Part shown: positions 16,085 through 23,669 of the stretch, piece after piece
How the letters are laid out: the number at the start of each line of letters is the position of its first letter
Position numbering within the stretch: the stretch's first letter is position 1
Assembly (NCBI GenBank): GCA_002368735.1
Contig: DFEQ01000049.1
Span: 1 to 28,919, forward strand
Origin: Christensenella sp. UBA3798
GTDB taxonomy: Bacteria; Bacillota; Clostridia; Christensenellales; CAG-1252
DNA: 28,919 nt
Direction: 5' to 3'
Notes under the pieces: generated by a model
What the model was told of the DNA's origin: nothing
What the model saw: only the letters and a program-made list of their open reading frames with translations
Databases searched by the model: none
Made by a program: the position numbers and the translations under genes

Positions 16085-16100
16085 TGTTCCACGTGGAACG
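16085..16100. promoter_or_regulatory. parS-like ParB-binding site 1
   Basis: TGTTCCACGTGGAACG matches the bacterial parS consensus family (TGTTNCACGTGNAACA) at all but the last base. It begins directly after the stop codon of the dehydrogenase-like gene. ParB binds such sites near the origin and spreads for chromosome segregation. Confidence 0.8.
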
Positions 16101-16107
16101 TTAAAAC

Positions 16108-16149
16108 GAATGCGGCGGTGTGTTCCACGTGGAACATACCGCCGCATTC
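16108..16149 (+). terminator. 42-nt inverted repeat with parS at its centre
   Basis: Two 21-nt arms (16108-16128 and 16129-16149) are complementary at all but one position, with no loop base left over. The inner part is the perfect parS palindrome at 16121-16136, and the outer part is GAATGCGGCGGT/ACCGCCGCATTC. Transcribed, it would form a very stable hairpin after the dehydrogenase-like gene. Only a short T-rich stretch follows (TTCTTTGTG), so terminator action is plausible but not certain. Confidence 0.6.
16121..16136. promoter_or_regulatory. parS-like ParB-binding site 2 (perfect palindrome)
   Basis: TGTTCCACGTGGAACA is a perfect 16-nt palindrome of the form used as parS in several bacteria. 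It lies 20 nt after site 1 and forms the tip of the 42-nt inverted repeat. Confidence 0.88.
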
Positions 16150-16323
16150 TTTGTGTTCGCCTCTTTGTAATTGACGGATATCGCAGACGTTATTTCAAAG
16201 CGACATCGCGACATTTGCGGTGCATTTTGTCATAAAATGACGCGTTCCTTTGCGAACCCTTTGTGTTCTTGTTCGTGTTATAGATGGCGCGGTCGACTCT
16301 TTCTTGCGTTGGTTTTACCGCCC

Positions 16324-16339
16324 TGTTCCACGTAGAACA
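16324..16339. promoter_or_regulatory. parS-like ParB-binding site 3
   Basis: TGTTCCACGTAGAACA differs from site 2 at one position. It lies about 40 nt upstream of the mtnN promoter -10, so ParB spreading could affect mtnN transcription. Confidence 0.75.
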
Positions 16340-16353
16340 ATTTCATTATCCTC

Positions 16354-16382
16354 TTGCTTGTTGGGTCGCTTTTTGGTATAAT
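16354..16382 (+). promoter_or_regulatory. mtnN promoter
   Basis: A consensus TATAAT (16377-16382) lies 17 nt after a weak TTGCTT (16354-16359). The ATG of mtnN is 19 nt downstream with AGGTGA between, giving a very short leader. Confidence 0.65.
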
Positions 16383-16400
16383 ATTTGTAGAGGTGACCTT

Positions 16401-17087
16401 ATGAGAATTGGTTTTGTTGTTGCCATGGATGCCGAGTACGCTCCCTTCTTGGACGGGCTCGGCGCCCTGCTTGAAACTACGATCGTTGCGGGTGTTGAGT
16501 TCTGCAAATACGATTACCACGGAAAGACGATTTTTCTTGCAAAATGCGGCATTGGCGAGATCGCGGCGTCTACCGCGACTGCGCTTTTGATCGGGCATTT
16601 CGGGTGCGAGCGCATCGTCAATTTCGGCTTGGTCGGTTCGCTGGATCGTGCCCTGTCAGGCGGCTCTCTCGTTCTCGTTGGTGACGTAGTGCACTATGAT
16701 TGTGACGTCACCGCCTTCGGGCATGAGCTCGGCGCACCTGCTGATATGTCTTCCCCCTTTATCCATTCTGACCTCGATATGATTGCTCGTTTGTTTACCG
16801 ATACCCCCGCCGGCGTGCTTCCTGTCGTTCGTCTTGCCAGCGGAGATAAGTTCGTTGCCGACAGCGCGTTTTCTAATAAGATAGGGTCGGATTTTTCCGC
16901 TGATATCTGTGATATGGAGGGCGCCGGTATCGCTATCGTTTGCGCGCGTGCGGGCGTCCCCTTTACGATGATAAAGCTCGTTTCGGATGGTGCGGATGAG
17001 GCTGCGACCGGTGACTTTGCCGTTAGCAAGAGCACCATTCTTTCGCACAGCTTTGACCTGGTCTTTTCCGTTTTTGACCTCGCCTAA
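16401..17087 (+). CDS. mtnN: 5'-methylthioadenosine/S-adenosylhomocysteine nucleosidase
   Basis: Cleaves adenine from methylthioadenosine and S-adenosylhomocysteine in methionine salvage and methyl-group turnover. The 228 residues start at the ATG at 16401 (MRIGFVVAMDAEYAPFL), chosen over the longer frame because of the adjacent AGGTGA and promoter. Family motifs are KCGIGEIAAS, NFGLVGSLD, SGDKFVAD, the ribose-binding DMEGAGIA and the catalytic aspartate in KLVSDGAD. The gene is a single unit with its own promoter and terminator. Its codons are strikingly T-ended (GTT, CTT, GCT, TTT) compared with the C/G-ended codons of ispDF and manA on either side. Confidence 0.93.
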   Translation: MRIGFVVAMDAEYAPFLDGLGALLETTIVAGVEFCKYDYHGKTIFLAKCGIGEIAASTATALLIGHFGCERIVNFGLVGSLDRALSGGSLVLVGDVVHYDCDVTAFGHELGAPADMSSPFIHSDLDMIARLFTDTPAGVLPVVRLASGDKFVADSAFSNKIGSDFSADICDMEGAGIAIVCARAGVPFTMIKLVSDGADEAATGDFAVSKSTILSHSFDLVFSVFDLA

Positions 17088-17104
17088 GGTTTGTTTGCCC
17101 CTTA

Positions 17105-17133
17105 GCCCTCTTGCTTTTCGCGGAGGGTTTTTT
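17105..17133 (+). terminator. mtnN terminator
   Basis: The stem CCCTC (17106-17110) pairs with GAGGG (17123-17127) around an inner GC-TTTTC-GC, followed by six T residues. Confidence 0.7.
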
Positions 17134-17390
17134 GTGGGGATACGTGGCTATGTTGCCTTTGCGGTGTACCCGTTTGCTCTGCGTTTTTTTTTCTTGCTAA
17201 TGCCTTTATTTTTCTGCTCTATTTATTCCCTCGGTTCGGTGTGCCTCTGCTTTTGTCCTATATTGCTTATACGTGTCCCATTTTTCCTCTTTTTTTGATC
17301 TTTTCTTTTCCCTTCCTTTGCCCCCGTTATCGTGGGCAATTTCGTCTTATACCTCATTAACTGTTCGCAAAATCACCGATTTTGGCGTTT

Positions 17391-17422
17391 TTATCCACAA
17401 TTTGTTCACATTTTGTGAATAA
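17391..17422. other. Tight DnaA-box cluster (second origin candidate)
   Basis: Three 9-mers lie within 32 nt: TTATCCACA (17391-17399, plus, perfect), TTGTTCACA (17402-17410, plus, one mismatch) and TTATTCACA (17422-17414, minus, perfect). A fourth site with one mismatch, TCATTCACA, is at 17467-17475. Spacing between the first two is 11 nt, near one helical turn. The cluster is about 10 kb from dnaA and 1.1 kb from the parS sites. It may be an origin element or a DnaA-titrating or regulatory site for manA. Confidence 0.6.
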
Positions 17423-17506
17423 TTCTACTTGTTGCATATTGTTCTTTTGGCGTCTTCCCTTTGTTTTCATTCACACCTTTCGGCGGGGCGTTTTTGGGTT
17501 TTCCGC

Positions 17507-17535
17507 TTGTCAAAACAGTGCGTGGATAGTATAAT
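17507..17535 (+). promoter_or_regulatory. manA promoter
   Basis: TTGTCA (17507-17512), a 17-nt spacer and a consensus TATAAT (17530-17535), 19 nt before the manA ATG. Confidence 0.75.
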
Positions 17536-17554
17536 TACGTCGTGAGGTGAATTT

Positions 17555-18445
17555 ATGAAAATAACCAAGACGATACCTGTATTTAAGGACTATATTTGGG
17601 GTGGCACCAAGCTGAAAAGCGAGTTTGGAAAGGTGACCGACCTCGACCCCGTTGCGGAGAGCTGGGAGCTTGCCGCCCATAAGGACGGAACGAGCGGATT
17701 TGCGGGTGAAAGCTTTGACCTCGCCGCCCTCTTTAACGAGCATCGCGAGCTTATCGGCACCAACGCCGATAAGTTTGAGCGCTTCCCGATGATGATCAAG
17801 CTCATCGACGCCAAAAATAACCTCTCGGTGCAGGTGCATCCCTCCGACGAATACGCCCTCAAGAACGAAAACAGCTACGGCAAGACCGAAATGTGGTACG
17901 TCGTGGAGGCGGAGGAAGGCGCAGGTCTCTATATCGGCTTTGACCGTGACGTCACCGAGGCGGAATTCCGCACCTTGATCGCGGAGAATCGCCTGCAGGA
18001 AGTGCTGCACTTCATCCCCGTCAAGCCCGGCGAATGGCATTTTATCGAGGCGGGCACCGTTCACGCCATCGGCAAGGGCGTGGTGATCGCTGAAGTGCAA
18101 CAAAACAGTAACCTGACCTACCGCTTGTACGACTACGGCAGAGTGGGCGCGGACGGTAAGCCTCGCGAGTTGCACGTCGAAAAGGGGGTAAAAGTCAGCA
18201 AACTGACCGCATACGCCCCCGATAAGCGCACTTCGTGCGAGTATTTCTCCTGTGAGAGCGTCGCGCTTCAGGGCGAAAAGACCTTCGTCGCGGGCAAGGA
18301 GAGCTTCGTTGCCTTCGTCATCTTGGACGGCACGTTCACCGTGGAAGGCGTGCGTTATGCAAAGGGCGACACCGTCTTTGTCCCCGCGGGATACGGCGCA
18401 TTCACCCTTTCGGGCGAGGCGAAGCTGGTATCCGTCCGCATCTGA
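17555..18445 (+). CDS. manA: Class I mannose-6-phosphate isomerase
   Basis: Zinc enzyme that interconverts fructose-6-phosphate and mannose-6-phosphate, feeding mannose use or GDP-mannose synthesis. The 296 residues match the short bacterial form. The ligands are visible: QVHPSDE at 93-99 (Gln93, His95), Glu112 in KTEMW and His170 in GTVHAIGKG, followed by QQNSNLTYRLYDYGR with the active-site arginine. GAGGTG lies 5 nt before the ATG, with a strong promoter upstream. The comEC start lies one nucleotide after its stop (TGATATG), so the two are translationally coupled although functionally unrelated. Confidence 0.96.
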   Translation: MKITKTIPVFKDYIWGGTKLKSEFGKVTDLDPVAESWELAAHKDGTSGFAGESFDLAALFNEHRELIGTNADKFERFPMMIKLIDAKNNLSVQVHPSDEYALKNENSYGKTEMWYVVEAEEGAGLYIGFDRDVTEAEFRTLIAENRLQEVLHFIPVKPGEWHFIEAGTVHAIGKGVVIAEVQQNSNLTYRLYDYGRVGADGKPRELHVEKGVKVSKLTAYAPDKRTSCEYFSCESVALQGEKTFVAGKESFVAFVILDGTFTVEGVRYAKGDTVFVPAGYGAFTLSGEAKLVSVRI

Positions 18446-18446
18446 T

Positions 18447-19943
18447 ATGGACAAAGCGGAGGATAAGCTTCGGCTATTCAACCTGCGCTTTTTCCCGCTG
18501 TTTGCGGCGTTTTTGATCCTCGGCATATTTACCGTAAAGGTTTCTTTGCTTGTCGCGGTCATCCTATGGGTGGTCGCGATATTTATTGCTTTGACCCTGC
18601 TTTTTATGAAGCGCGTCAGGTGGTTTGTCGCGCTTGCTTTGGTCGTCACGGTATTCTTGGGATACGGGCTTGCTTCCCTCGAACTCCATTATCGCAACGA
18701 TGTGGGGCTTCGCGGCTGGGGCGAGGTCACGTGCCGCGTGACGGGCGTGACGGAGTCGGAAGGGGGATACTTTGTCGCCGCAGACCACCTTTCCGCTGAG
18801 GGAAAGAGCTTTTCGGGCGGCGTCGCGTTTGCGACCGATACGCCCCTATCGTTGGGTGATCGCGTCACCTTCTACGGTGAAGTACGCATCAATATGCTCT
18901 CTGTAGAGAGCATTTTCTCCGCTCTCCAATATCGAAAAGGCTATAAGTACACCGCCACCTGCCGCGACGTGATACGCGTGGAAGAGGGCGCCGCGCCGCT
19001 TTCCTATACCGTGAAGCAGGGCGCGAAAGAGATCCTCAAAAAGTATCAAGGACAGCGCGCGGGAGGATTTTCCTACGCCATGCTCTTCGGCGACGGGGAG
19101 GAGATGCTCAAAGATGACAAGAGCGCGATGCGCGAGGTGGGCGTGGCGCACGTCTTTGCCATCAGCGGCTTGCACGTGGCAGTGCTCGCGGGGGTCATCT
19201 TGTTTATCTTGCGCAAGTGCAAGGTCAAGGACGGCGTGGCTCTCCTCGTCCTTCTGCCCGTCTTTGGTTTCTATGCCTATCTCGTGGGTTTTTCGCCCTC
19301 GGTCTTGCGCGCCGCCATCATGGTGACGTTGTCCCTCGCCGCGTCCCACTTCGGGCTTCGTTACGACGACTTGTCGGCGCTCGGCTTTGCCGCCATCCTT
19401 CTTCTCTTGACTCGCCCGCTGCTTCTTTTCGACGTCAGTTTCATCATGAGCTTCCTTGCGGTTTTCGGCATACAGTCCCTAGCGAGTCCCTTGAAGAAAG
19501 CCTTTACCTCGCACAAAATGAACGAGAAACTCGCAGGCGCCCTCGCCCTGTCCATCGCGGCGACCCTTGCCGTTCTTCCCGTCAGCGCCGTCGTCTTCGG
19601 GAGGATATCGCTCGTCGGGATCCTTCTCAATCTCGTGGTGGTGCCGCTGTGTTCCGTCTCCTATGTGATAACCCTTTTCGGGCTGCTTCTAACGGCGGCG
19701 TTCTCGGGCTTTGGCGCCATCCTCGGCGCGGTGAAATATCTGCCCCTCATCATCTGTGATATCAGCGCGTGGGCATCGTCGCTCGGACTGTCGGAAAAAT
19801 ACGATTTCGGCATCGCCGAGTTGCTCGTGTACTACGCTATCCTTGCCTTCACGGGCAAGTACAGCCTCGCCTCCAAGAAGGTCAAGCTGGTCACGGGCGG
19901 GATGGGCGCAGGGGTGCTTGCCATCTTGATTTTTGCGGTGTAG
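18447..19943 (+). CDS. comEC: ComEC/Rec2-type DNA-uptake channel, short form without the metallo-beta-lactamase domain
   Basis: Inner-membrane channel for single-stranded DNA entry in natural transformation. At 498 residues it starts with several hydrophobic helices and an OB-like segment (EVTCRVTGVTES, about 92-170), followed by the competence domain with the hallmark FAISGLHVAVLAG and FSPSVLRAAIM motifs. It ends in a membrane segment near the C-terminus, so the beta-lactamase-like nuclease domain of Bacillus ComEC (over 750 residues) is missing. Short forms exist in other genomes, so it may still work, with nuclease activity supplied elsewhere. No ribosome site is seen; translation is probably coupled to manA through TGATATG. 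No other competence gene is in the window. Confidence 0.9.
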   Translation: MDKAEDKLRLFNLRFFPLFAAFLILGIFTVKVSLLVAVILWVVAIFIALTLLFMKRVRWFVALALVVTVFLGYGLASLELHYRNDVGLRGWGEVTCRVTGVTESEGGYFVAADHLSAEGKSFSGGVAFATDTPLSLGDRVTFYGEVRINMLSVESIFSALQYRKGYKYTATCRDVIRVEEGAAPLSYTVKQGAKEILKKYQGQRAGGFSYAMLFGDGEEMLKDDKSAMREVGVAHVFAISGLHVAVLAGVILFILRKCKVKDGVALLVLLPVFGFYAYLVGFSPSVLRAAIMVTLSLAASHFGLRYDDLSALGFAAILLLLTRPLLLFDVSFIMSFLAVFGIQSLASPLKKAFTSHKMNEKLAGALALSIAATLAVLPVSAVVFGRISLVGILLNLVVVPLCSVSYVITLFGLLLTAAFSGFGAILGAVKYLPLIICDISAWASSLGLSEKYDFGIAELLVYYAILAFTGKYSLASKKVKLVTGGMGAGVLAILIFAV

Positions 19944-20307
19944 ATTTCTGTATAATCCACGATCCAATACGTCTGATGATTCAAAAAGATCAACTGTAAC
20001 CGCCTTTGAGGGCGGTGCTGCGAGGGGAGGGCGCTTCGCGTGTTGGCACTTTTCTTTTGAAGAAAAGTACCCAAAAGAAGGTGGGGGTTGCGATTCCCCC
20101 AAACCCCTAAACGCTTTTTGATCGGAGCTCGCTTCGCGAGGAAAAGAAGATTTGGGCATGGTGCATCGTGACAATAAGTGCATAGCAAAGTGATACGAGG
20201 AGCGCGGCTCCGCGGGTCAGGGGCTATAAAGGGGGAAATGTGCGGCGAGTCCTTTAAGGATGGTGAACAAGTACAGTTGGTGCGTTCTTTTTGTTTTTTC
20301 CTCATCT
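19944..20307. other. Gene-free stretch with several hairpins; possible dispersed repeat
   Basis: No supported gene between comEC and hairpin array 2. Hairpins include ACCGCC-TTTGAG-GGCGGT (about 20,000), a 9-bp stem ACTTTTCTT-TTG-AAGAAAAGT (20048-20068), GGGGG...CCCCC (20083-20100), CTCGC-TTC-GCGAG (about 20128-20140) and GGAGC-GCG-GCTCC (about 20198-20210). The segment around 20048-20110 looks like a dispersed intergenic repeat, but only one copy is in the window. No promoter for the next gene is obvious. Confidence 0.4.
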
Positions 20308-20389
20308 GCGCGCAAAGCGCGCAACTTCACTTGCCATAGGCAAACTTCACTGACTTCGTCAACTTCACTCGGCGGAGCCAAACTTCACC
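20308..20389. repeat. Hairpin array 2 (linker AACTTCAC)
   Basis: Four stem-loops separated by (A)ACTTCAC: GCGCGC-AAA-GCGCGC, TTGCC-ATA-GGCAA, TGAC-TTC-GTCA and a weaker GGC-GGA-GCC. Architecture and loop size equal those of array 1, but the linker word is unrelated. The array lies about 105 nt upstream of the metal-exporter gene. Confidence 0.8.
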
Positions 20390-20495
20390 TTCTTTTTCCG
20401 CAACGCACACAAAGCGGGCAATTCACCGCACCCTTTGCGCGATTATTTTCAGGAAAGGTGCACCATTTTCCCCGATCCGTGATAAAATAATAAGT

Positions 20496-21623
20496 ATGGA
20501 AACTACGCGATCGAAAAAATCCCCCACGGGGGATACATCCTTTGCCATCGGCATTCGCTCGGGCGTGTTCGGCATGATCTCCAACGCGCTGCTTTTTGCC
20601 GCCAAGATGACGGTGGGGGTCTTGATACGCTCCATTGCCGTCGTTGCCGACGCCTTTAATAACCTCTCGGACGGCGCGAGCAGCGTCATCACGGTGGTGG
20701 GGTATAAACTTTCCGCACGCCCCGCCGACCGAGAACACCCATTCGGGCACGCCCGCTTTGAATATATCGCGGCGCTCATCGTATCGGTGGTGATGCTGGT
20801 CATCGGCGCCCTCTTTATGAAGGAATCCATTTCCGAGATCGTGTCGGGCAGGGCGGCTCCCGACGTTCGCCCCTTTGCCTACGTCGTGCTCGGCGTCTCC
20901 ATCGCGGTCAAGGGCGCGCAAGCCGTGGTATACGGCGTTTCGTATAAGAGGACCCGCTCCCTCCCCATGAAAGCGGCGGCTATGGACAGCGTTTCGGATA
21001 TGCTGGCAACGGCGGTCGCCACCCTCTCCGCCGTCCTGTGGCAGGTGACGGGGCTGGACCTCGACGGCTATTTCGGCGCGGCGATATCCGCCTTTATCTT
21101 GTTTACTGCCGTCCGATTGTTGAAGGACAGCGTTTCGCCCCTTCTCGGCAACGCGCCCACCAAGGGACTCGTAGGGAGACTCAAGGAGAAGATCCTCTCC
21201 TACGACGGGGTGCTCGGGGTGCACGACGTGACGATACACAGCTACGGCGAAAAGCACTCCTACGCCGTGGTGCACATCGAGGTCAGCGCCGCGGAGACTC
21301 TGCTCCACGCGCACGAACTCGTGGACACCATCGAGCGCGACGTCTTGGCGGAGCTGGGCTTGCAGCTCGTAGCCCACGTCGACCCGCGGGTGGAGGACGG
21401 CGGGGACAGCGACTTTGCCTGCCTGATACGCGCCTATCTATCCGACCGCTTTGACGGTCTCGCCGTGCATGACCTCCGCATCACGCAAGAAGGGGAACGC
21501 CCCGCCGTCTATCTCGACGCCGAGATCCCGTGGGAGAGCACTTTGACGGGGGAGGACGTCGCTGCCGCTCTCCGCGCCTTCGACCCCGATCACGACTATT
21601 TCGTCACCGAGGATAGGAAATAA
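20496..21623 (+). CDS. Cation diffusion facilitator (CDF) metal exporter
   Basis: A proton-driven exporter of divalent metals across the cytoplasmic membrane. Of the 375 residues the first 210 hold the six helices. Metal-site residues are visible in helix 2 (VADAFNNLSD, Asp52 to Asp59) and helix 5 (AAMDSVSDM), and the conserved EHPFGHARFEY follows helix 2. The soluble C-terminal dimerisation domain (VHDVTIHSYGEKHSYAVVHIEV) is followed by an extra segment to residue 375. The 'DAFNNLSD' form is frequent among putative manganese or iron exporters, but the metal cannot be fixed. No Shine-Dalgarno site precedes the ATG; TAAAAT lies 8 nt upstream, so a leaderless message is possible. Confidence 0.93.
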   Translation: METTRSKKSPTGDTSFAIGIRSGVFGMISNALLFAAKMTVGVLIRSIAVVADAFNNLSDGASSVITVVGYKLSARPADREHPFGHARFEYIAALIVSVVMLVIGALFMKESISEIVSGRAAPDVRPFAYVVLGVSIAVKGAQAVVYGVSYKRTRSLPMKAAAMDSVSDMLATAVATLSAVLWQVTGLDLDGYFGAAISAFILFTAVRLLKDSVSPLLGNAPTKGLVGRLKEKILSYDGVLGVHDVTIHSYGEKHSYAVVHIEVSAAETLLHAHELVDTIERDVLAELGLQLVAHVDPRVEDGGDSDFACLIRAYLSDRFDGLAVHDLRITQEGERPAVYLDAEIPWESTLTGEDVAAALRAFDPDHDYFVTEDRK

Positions 21624-21646
21624 AAAAGGCGGAGCAAGCCCCGCCG
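21620..21646 (-). terminator. Terminator between convergent genes
   Basis: The stem GGCGG (21628-21632) pairs with CCGCC (21641-21645). On the minus strand a run of six T residues follows, so it terminates the regulator gene at 21657. It could also help end the CDF gene, whose stop it overlaps. Confidence 0.75.
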
Positions 21647-21656
21647 TTTCCGGTTC

Positions 21657-22412
21657 TTATCTCTTTTTATACAGCAACAGTTCAGGATCTTTGCCGCCTT
21701 CTTCGTAGGTGCATATCAGTATAAAGTCCGCATTAGCCAGAACGCCGAAACATCTGTCGATCCCTCTGAGCTCGGTGCCGAGGTAGGTCGTGCCGTCGTT
21801 CAAAAATTTTGCTTTTGCGCCGCCGGGCAGGGGATATGCGAGGTTAACGTATGCCCCAACGAGGGCGTTCAATTTTTCCACGCGCGGCATTGCGGGGATC
21901 GCCAAGGCGTTTATCTCGTCGACGAGTTTTGCTTTCAGAGCCTCAAGCGCGCCGTCCGAAGCGAGTTCCTCATGGTTTTTCCAGTAGCCCAAGGTGGGGA
22001 GGAGCCCTTTCATATACTCACGCGCCGCCTCTTCGGTAAAGCCCGCGCCCGCCATATGTTTGACGCAGACGTCGATGAGGTCGTCCATGTCGTGATAGGT
22101 ATATTCTCCATCCGCATAGCACCATTTGCAATACTCTTCATTGAGGCTACCATCCGCATTCCTGCCGATGAGGTCGTCCGTTATCGGCATCCCGCAGCAC
22201 TGACATACGAGATGGCGAGGCGCTCCGAGCAGGGTGTTGATGGATATGTCAAAGAGCTTTGACAGCAGTTTTAACGTTTCGGAGTTTGGCAGGGTCTCTC
22301 CCGTTTCCCACCTGGATACCGCTTGCCGTGTCACGAAGAGCTTCGCCGCCAATTCTTCCTGTGAAAGCCCCTTTTTCGTTCTGAGTTCATAGATCACGTC
22401 TTTTGTTTCCAT
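21657..22412 (-). CDS. XRE-family regulator with zinc-ribbon domain
   Basis: A 251-residue cytoplasmic protein. Residues 6-60 are a helix-turn-helix of the XRE/Cro type (LRTKKGLSQEELAAKLFVTRQAVSRWETGETLP, split by helix boundaries). Residues 70-100 form a zinc-ribbon with Cys70, Cys72-Cys73, Cys95 and Cys98 (CQCCGMP, YCKWCYADGEY), as in a common clostridial 'putative zinc ribbon' family. The C-terminal part (TTYLGTELRGIDRCFGVLANADFILICTYEEG) is a conserved but uncharacterised ending. GGAGG lies 6 nt before the ATG, and a TATACT -10 element (22438-22433) lies upstream. It faces the CDF exporter gene tail to tail. Its targets are unknown; metal or redox sensing is only an inference from the cysteines. 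Confidence 0.88.
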   Translation of the reverse strand: METKDVIYELRTKKGLSQEELAAKLFVTRQAVSRWETGETLPNSETLKLLSKLFDISINTLLGAPRHLVCQCCGMPITDDLIGRNADGSLNEEYCKWCYADGEYTYHDMDDLIDVCVKHMAGAGFTEEAAREYMKGLLPTLGYWKNHEELASDGALEALKAKLVDEINALAIPAMPRVEKLNALVGAYVNLAYPLPGGAKAKFLNDGTTYLGTELRGIDRCFGVLANADFILICTYEEGGKDPELLLYKKR

Positions 22413-22647
22413 TTTTTACCTCCGACCGAAACAGTATACCACTTTGCGCAAAAAAAAGAAAGCAACGAGCGGTTGCCGCACGGCTTTTCGGACTTGTGTT
22501 TTTATGGGGCAGGCGTATCTCAATTCCGGAGAAGAACGCAAATAAAAGCACGCGCGGGGCTCTCGCTCGCGCCGCGTGCAATCACGCATTCGTTAGTTTG
22601 TTGTCAAAAAAGGAATTTTTATAGCTTGGTTCGCAAGGAAGAACGCC

Positions 22648-23502
22648 TCACAGTTTGCTTGCGAGGTCCTTGATGTATTTATGCACCTTGTCGCCCATGG
22701 GGGAGCGAAGGGCGTATTCGATATTTGCCTGCAGGAAGCCGAACTTATCGCCGATATTGTAGCGCACGCCCTCGAATTCGTAGGCGTATGCGCCCTCGGT
22801 CTTCAAGATGGCGCGGATGGCGTTTGCGAGTATCTTTTCTCCGCGGTCGTAGGGGGTGTTTTCCAGCACGTCGAACATCGAGTAGGGCAGGACGAACCTG
22901 CCGAGCGAGCACAGGTCGGAGGAAAGGGCGCCGATGGGCGGCTTCTCCACGATGTCCTTGATCTCGGCGAGCCTGCCGTCCATTTTGTCGTAGGAGATGA
23001 TGCTGTTCTTGACGGCTTCCTCGGGTTCGCGCCGCTGGCAGCCCACGATGGTCTTGCCTCCCGTCCGGATAAAGGCGTCGATGAGCTGCTTGGTCACGGG
23101 GACTTCGGGCGCATACATCAGGTCGTCGCCGAAGAGGACGGCTACCGGTCCCTTATCCGCAAATTCCCGCGCAAGGAGAATGGCGCTCCCGTTGCCGTCA
23201 AGCACCGTCTGCGTGGCGTAATGGAAGCGCACGGAGGATAATAGATCGTTCAGCTCCTCGAGGGCGGGCTTTTTCAGCGCGTCATAGACCTTGCTCGGAG
23301 AGAAATACTTGGGGATCGCCTCCTTGCCCTCGTTGATGATGATGAGGACGTCCTTGGCGCCGGAGAGGACCGCCTCTTCCACCACATAGTGGAGGTTGGG
23401 CTTGTCCACGATGGTCAGCATCTCTTTTGGGACCGCCTTGGTCGAGGGGAGAAATCTGGTCCCGAGCCCCGCGGCGGGAATGACTGCTTTGGTTACTTTC
23501 AT
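22648..23502 (-). CDS. galU: UTP-glucose-1-phosphate uridylyltransferase
   Basis: Makes UDP-glucose from UTP and glucose-1-phosphate for cell-wall glycans and capsule. The start MKVTKAVIPAAGLGTRFLPS with nucleotide-binding GLGTRFLPSTKAVPKEML (residues 12-29) is diagnostic, as are FGDDLM and EKP in the core. I use the ATG at 23502 (AGGAG 5-6 nt upstream), giving 284 residues; the longer frame adds a non-conserved extension. It is a single-gene unit with its own promoter. The hairpin arrays lie further upstream. Confidence 0.95.
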   Translation of the reverse strand: MKVTKAVIPAAGLGTRFLPSTKAVPKEMLTIVDKPNLHYVVEEAVLSGAKDVLIIINEGKEAIPKYFSPSKVYDALKKPALEELNDLLSSVRFHYATQTVLDGNGSAILLAREFADKGPVAVLFGDDLMYAPEVPVTKQLIDAFIRTGGKTIVGCQRREPEEAVKNSIISYDKMDGRLAEIKDIVEKPPIGALSSDLCSLGRFVLPYSMFDVLENTPYDRGEKILANAIRAILKTEGAYAYEFEGVRYNIGDKFGFLQANIEYALRSPMGDKVHKYIKDLASKL

Positions 23503-23593
23503 AATTGCTCCTACAATGTTTTTATCTGCAAACAGAGGGGTGTCCGCGCTCATTCACAAGGCTTTGTCCGCTCGTTTCTTATTGTTAAATTAT

Positions 23594-23622
23594 ATTGTAG
23601 CAGTTTTTATCGTGTTTGTCAC
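23594..23622 (-). promoter_or_regulatory. galU promoter
   Basis: On the minus strand GTGACA (23622-23617) is followed after 17 nt by TACAAT (23599-23594), leaving a leader of about 85 nt before the galU ATG. Confidence 0.65.
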
Positions 23623-23669
23623 CCTTTCTACATCGCTTTACGCAAACCTTTGCTTATAAAAAGGACGGT

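Larger units (their letters stand above)
17088..17554. other. 467-nt pyrimidine-rich spacer without genes
   Basis: No supported coding sequence. The plus strand is rich in T and C and poor in A from about 17,090 to 17,340, with T-runs of up to nine. It begins with the mtnN terminator, contains a DnaA-box cluster (17391-17422) and ends with the manA promoter. Confidence 0.7.

Noticed and set aside
16284..16400. Longer N-terminus for mtnN
   Set aside because: It would run across the parS site and the mtnN promoter. The family starts at MRIGFVVAM.
18252..18446. Longer N-terminus for comEC overlapping manA
   Set aside because: The first 65 codons lie out of frame within the conserved manA end and give an arginine/serine-rich sequence without homology. 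The ATG at 18447 follows the manA stop directly.
20048..20068. Terminator of comEC
   Set aside because: The 9-bp hairpin is 100 nt past the gene and not followed by a T-run; it resembles a dispersed intergenic repeat more than a terminator.
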